Below, piece by piece: positions 59,746 through 64,000 of a stretch of DNA of 64,000 nucleotides; the first letter of the stretch is position 1; each line of letters starts with the position of its first letter. Under the pieces are notes generated by a model that saw only the letters and a list, made by a program, of their open reading frames with translations, was not told the DNA's origin and did no database searches. The stretch lies in contig BSBM01000602.1 in assembly GCA_027924585.1 (NCBI GenBank), positions 13,526,001 through 13,590,000 on the forward strand. Reading direction: 5' to 3'. Origin of the DNA: Larix kaempferi (lineage: Eukaryota > Streptophyta > Pinopsida > Pinales > Pinaceae). A program made the translations under genes and the position numbers.

Positions 59746-60284
59746 ATAAATATAATCCACATTAAAATATATTTTTTGTTATTAATGATTTTTTTAATTA
59801 CTATTATCAATTTTATATAAAATATAAAATATTTGTTTTATCATGATCATAATCATTGTTACTTAATAAGTTTAAAATCATTTCTTTTATTTTTAAATCA
59901 TTTTTAAATATAATATAAAAACTATTTTTAATATTGACTTTGAATGTTTAAGAAATATAAGTTCGCTTTTAATTTTTGACAAAATGTATTGGAAAAAGGC
60001 TCCAGAGTACAAATAGTAACACTTACTTATTATAAAGTTAACTCTTGCTAGCTTATTGGGTTAAGAGACAAATATTTGCCAAGAGCTACTTAGGTTTAAA
60101 TCCCTCTCACATATGTTAGTTGGGAGACAACACCCAAAAACCATAAATCTTAGTTATTTTTTATTTTAAAATTAAAATAAAAATAATTTTTAATATTATT
60201 TTATATTTTTCAATAAATTATATAAATTATGTTAGAAACAAGGGTTCAAAAACATAAATAGTAACCTTGACTAATTCGTAAAAT

Positions 60285-60405
60285 TAATGGTATCAATCAA
60301 TGTATTCAAATTATATTAAAAAAAGATAATGATATTAATCATTGTATTCAAATTATATTAAAAAAAGATAATGATATTAATCATTGTATTCAAATTATTT
60401 TATAA
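60285..60405. repeat. tandem repeat, three copies of about 48 bp
   Basis: The last two copies are almost identical; the first is diverged. Confidence 0.85.
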
Positions 60406-60579
60406 ATAATTTAAATATGTAATTTAAAAAATAATTATATGGATATGTGTTTTTATTTTAGAATTTGGGGTGGATAAGTGCCTATGTTTTTTTAGGATTG
60501 CACAAGGATGAGACAACTGTATTGTGTATGGCAGTCCTTCAAAATTCGAAATAAATAATTTAAAAATTAATTGGTAGCT

Positions 60580-60810
60580 GATGAATGTATAATTGGTAGC
60601 GGATGCATGGATAACCTGTAGCTGATGAATGGATAACCAATCATTCATGGTAGATAGCTATAAGAATGCGAGAGATAACAAAAATAATATAAAAAATAAC
60701 CGATAGTTGATGCATTAATGCATGGACAACTGATGGTTGATGCATTAATGCATTAACAACTGATAGTTGATGCATGAATGCATTGATAATGCATGGATAA
60801 CTCGTAGTTG
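60580..60810. repeat. degenerate GATGCAT repeats
   Basis: Irregular units with GATGCATTAATGCAT and GGATAACTGATAGTT, rich in small palindromes. Confidence 0.7.
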
Positions 60811-60952
60811 AGGCATGGATGCAGCAATACTCTCTCTGCTACCTCAATTATTTTACAATGGGAAATACAATGGTAAAGAACTATAAGTATTGAACTATTG
60901 ATTTCCTAAAGTTATAATTTAAAATTATAGACCTAGGAGACTAAAGGCTTGA

Positions 60953-62358
60953 CGCAACTAAACAAAAGGGGCACAAATCCATTAGGGGAGAAAACAGAGT
61001 AGTATGTTCAACATGTGCATGTAGCACGATGGCAAGATGAGCAGTACAGAAAATGCAAGGACACATTTCCTATTGAAACCATAGTGTCAATTGTGGATTT
61101 TGCTGAACATTACACCCTTCAACCACAAAATGAAATCCAGAGTCAATACTACCATTCAGACCAAGTTAGCATCATGGTACATATTATTTATAGGCATGGG
61201 CCAGAGAGCAGCAATGACAAGAGGATAATACTGAAGGAGACAAACTTTTACATAAGTGATGATAGAGCCCATGATCTGCATTATGTGCAACATTGTTTTC
61301 GAATTTTCTATGATCAGTTGAAGGAGAGAGATATACAGATGGATCAGCATTGGATATGGTCGGATGGTTGTGCAGGCCAGTTCAAAAATGCTCGAGTATT
61401 CCAATGGATGAGTATTTTACATAAGACTTATAATGGGCTACATATTTGGAACTATTTTGAGACTGGGCACGACAAAGGCGAGCATGATGGCGCTGGAGCA
61501 TGCATCAAGACCACACTACGAAGGGAATAAATGAGGTTTGACAGGGAACCTCATATCTGAGATGAAGAATCCATAGTTCAATGGTGCTCTGCAACAATGT
61601 CCTATCGAGCAAAAGATCAACAAACATCATCAGTGGTAGGACGTGTGGTAATAATTTTTTGGCAGGTGGTTGAGATAGATCAATCGCGTTCCTATAGTTG
61701 TGGAACAGTACAAGGAACACATGGATTTCATTCAGTTCGAAGCTCAAACAACCCCTTATTTGAAATATGGAGGCAAAAGCTTGCATGCTTTTCTAGCCCT
61801 TGCAGTAGTGGTCAATGGGATGAATGTGAATGCATGGACTAGGTTGATGAATGGGATTGTGTGTCACTTGTAGTAGACCAACGTGTAGTTGTTGAAACAA
61901 CCCAATTAGAGGAGGTTCAGTTAGCGATTTCAACAAACTACGACCATATCTCCGATCTTGAACAACCAAGACACATATACGCAATTGTTTCCCCAAAAGA
62001 CAATGAATGGGGCATAGATTATTGGTTGGCACAGTGCATCCAAGGTAAGCAAACCCTCTATGCATCATTAATCGACGATGAAGGCATTGAATTTCCTATT
62101 GGCTCGATGGTGGTTAAGGGGGAATATCTTACACTAGATGGGAAGTCAAGAAAGACTAGTGGGCATGTATTCATGGATTACAGACCAAGTTCAGTGGTGT
62201 ATCACTTCACAAACTTGATCGTTGGCACAAACATCCATCTTCAGACAATGTCAAGCAATATCTCAACCAAGCTACGCTACTACCGTCCTCATTCAAAGCA
62301 TGAGAGATTGTTGGAGACAATTAGCAACAGAGAGGATCCAAATGGATTTATTGAATGA
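60953..62358 (+). pseudogene. transposase-like (RNase H fold) gene, one frame with four stops
   Basis: A single frame runs from about 60953 to TGA 62356-62358, broken by TAG 61000, TAA 61528, TGA 61558 and TAG 61840, with no frameshift. Conserved-looking parts are SIVDFAEHYTLQPQNEIQSQYYHSDQVSIMVHI, cut here as IVDFAEHYT and NEIQSQYYHSDQVS, then WSDGCAGQFKNARVFQWM and FETGHDKGEHDGAGACIK. Asp in VDFAE and SDG could be catalytic. I recall the pattern DFAENY...QDEIQS...SDGxxxxFKN...GKGxxDGxG from uncharacterised, often multicopy proteins in invertebrates, which suggests a DDE-type transposon; this is unverified. The C-terminal part (61861-62358) is not recognised. Each stop can come from one C-to-T or G-to-A change. 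Confidence 0.6.
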
Positions 62359-62465
62359 GGCCAGTCAACTTTACATAAGAGAAATAATTGCATCAAAGAA
62401 TTTTATGTTCTACATCGAGGTATGTGTAGTTTTATGTTATTTTGTTGGCACATGCATTTTTTGTA
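62359..62465. other. short spacer
   Basis: Noncoding sequence between the pseudogene and the tetranucleotide repeat. Confidence 0.4.
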
Positions 62466-62573
62466 CATACATACATGCATACATACATACAGATACATAC
62501 ATACATATAGATACATACATACATAGAGATACATAGAGATACATACATACATACATACATAGAGATACATCCA
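62466..62573. repeat. (CATA)n / (GATACATA)n microsatellite
   Basis: ACATACAT units interrupted by AGATAC and GAGATAC. Confidence 0.95.
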
Positions 62574-62609
62574 TCTTCCATGTCATCATTTCACCCTTTG
62601 TCATTAATG

Positions 62610-62830
62610 TTTAGAAACCTAATCTATCCCTAGAAACTTAGTCTAGCCCTAGAAGCATTAATATAACCCTACAAACCTAATCTAGCCCTAGAAATCCTAG
62701 AAAGCTAAACTAACCCTAGAAACACTAATTTAACACTAGAAAACTAAGCTAGAATACTATAAACGTAATCTAGTCCTAGAAACCTAAACTAGCCCTAGAA
62801 ACACTAATCTAACCTAAACTAGCCCTACCA
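62610..62830. repeat. degenerate CCCTAGAAAC repeats
   Basis: About ten units of AAACCTAATCTAGCCCTAG type follow each other. CCCTA is the complement of the telomere core TAGGG, but the unit of about 20 bp is longer. Confidence 0.8.
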
Positions 62831-63341
62831 CTTCTCTCATTTGGTATGAGAGAAGTTGCTTTAGACCTACCTCACTCATGTCAATGCTTGAGTTTTTGGA
62901 GGTCGACCTCCCACCCCACATGTCATCTTCAACATTTTTGTTCTCTTGGTTTTGTGCCCACCCAAACTTTTTTCATGCTTTGGGTACCTTGAGGTATATC
63001 CCCAACCCAAAAAAATCTTATATTATGTTGATTATGTTGGTTATTGGCTTCACCCAACAAAAATATATTTAACAATACACATATTCATAGATTTGGTTCC
63101 CCTTGCTCAATGCTCACCCAAATCTAGCTAGATTTTGGGTTTTTCCCCTTATCCAAGCTTCGTGTCATCAACCTAGGGTTCCCACTAATATATTCTACTA
63201 GATACTAGAATCTTCTTGACCAAATTTGATGGACAAATGCATAGCTATCTTCTAGACTCTTAGATATGTAACCTAACAATTTATTTTAAAACATGCTCAT
63301 TTATTGTTGAAGATTGATGCTTGATTCCTATAGATAACCAC
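62831..63341. other. unassigned DNA
   Basis: Less AT-rich, with short open frames but no recognisable protein. If the acidic frame to the right is coding, this would be its 3' UTR. Confidence 0.4.
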
Positions 63342-64000
63342 TTAGAGGGACTTGTCATCATCATCATCAACATCATCATCATCAACATCATCATCATCAA
63401 CATCATCATCAACATCTTCATCATCATCATCATCACCATCTTCATCATCATTGTCATCTCTAGGTTCCTCGTCAACATCTTTGTCATCATCATCTTCTTC
63501 ATCGTCATCATCTTCATCACCATCTTCATCACCATCTTCATCACCATCAACATCATCATCAATGTCTTCATCATCATCACCTTCATCATCATCACCATCA
63601 TCATCAACATCTTTATCATCATTTTCATCTCTAGGTTCCTCGTCAACATCTCCATCATCACCATCACCATCATCATCATCATCATCAACATCTTCATCAT
63701 CATCACCATCATCATCAACCTCTTCATCATCATTGTCATCTCTAGGTTCCTCATCAACATCTCCATAATCATCACCTTCTTCATCATCATCATCTTCATC
63801 ACCATCGCCATCACCATCACCATCACCATCACCATCATCATCAACGTCTTCATCATCATCACCACCATCATCATCATCAACATCATCATCGTTGTCATCT
63901 CTAGGTTCCTCATCAACATCTCCATCATCATCATCTTCTTCATCCTCATCCTCATCATCTTCAACACCATCACCATCATCATCAAAATCTTCATCATCAT
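63342..64000 (-). repeat. (ATC)n array with an open acidic frame on the minus strand
   Basis: Imperfect ATC/GAT triplets fill the region to the window edge. On the minus strand the GAT frame is open for the full 659 nt to TAA (63342-63344) and gives an Asp/Glu-rich chain ending DDDDKSL, with DVDEEPRDDNDD recurring. The spacer CTAGGTTCCTC starts at 63460, 63631, 63742 and 63901; the gaps of 171, 111 and 159 are all multiples of three. It may be the acidic tail of a protein whose start is outside the window, or only a triplet repeat. The Met-rich and Ser-rich frames of the same DNA are also open. Confidence 0.6.

Larger units (their letters stand above)
59746..60952. other. AT-rich DNA with short tandem repeats
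   Basis: A unit of about 48 bp (GATATTAATCATTGTATTCAAATTATATTA) is repeated three times at 60285-60405. GATGCATTAATGCATGGACAACTGATAGTT-type units occur at 60580-60810. No gene. Confidence 0.6.

Noticed and set aside
63281-64000. Met-rich minus-strand and Ser-rich plus-strand open frames
   Set aside because: They are other frames of the ATC triplet array. Low complexity, with no reason to prefer them over the acidic frame.

Overview
The window looks like plant nuclear DNA. It has Ty3/gypsy elements of Tat and chromovirus type, initiator-Met-type primer binding sites, plant LINE fragments, a Ty1/copia fragment, TTTAGGG-like degenerate repeats, and one intact plant-type GT31 glycosyltransferase gene. 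The very long LTRs (3.2 and 4.15 kb), deep nesting and low gene density suggest a gymnosperm such as a conifer; that is inference, not proof. About 80% of the window is transposon-derived. The only gene I consider intact is the glycosyltransferase at 56986-58095.

Region 1 (1-27609). A deletion derivative of an LTR element (1-2043) is followed by a complete 15.1-kb Tat-type Ty3/gypsy element on the minus strand (2311-27604, LTRs of 1043 bp each, target duplication GCTCC). Its gag-pol is one reading frame broken only by in-frame stops, with an archaeal-type RNase H placed after the integrase. Downstream, on the opposite strand, it carries a plant mobile domain (PMD) gene with an intron. That gene is split by a younger non-autonomous element (7105-17291, LTRs of 3231 bp each, target duplication ACGAA) whose 3.7-kb interior has no coding capacity, i.e. 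a LARD.

Region 2 (27610-34700). AT-rich, mostly unrecognised DNA with microsatellites and short degenerate repeats.

Region 3 (34700-48737). A broken Tat relative on the plus strand is interrupted by a chromovirus (35143-46757, target duplication ATGAA). The chromovirus is internally rearranged. The segment from inside its 5' LTR through PBS, gag and protease is inverted, while pol and the 4.15-kb 3' LTR keep the original orientation. The outer ends and target duplication are intact. The result is a pair of roughly 1.97-kb inverted LTR arms around pol.

Region 4 (48738-64000). Degenerate telomere-like repeats, a copia 3' end, a 5'-truncated L1-type LINE (minus), the GT31 gene, an RTE-like LINE fragment, a decayed transposase-like gene (about 60.95-62.36 kb), tetranucleotide repeats, and a phased (ATC)n array at the right edge. 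On the minus strand that array keeps one long acidic frame open.

The order of events can be read from nesting and LTR divergence. The Tat element (about 30 substitutions between 1043-bp LTRs by eye) is older than the LARD inside it (about 25-30 over 3231 bp). The chromovirus is also fairly young (about a dozen differences over 796 bp).
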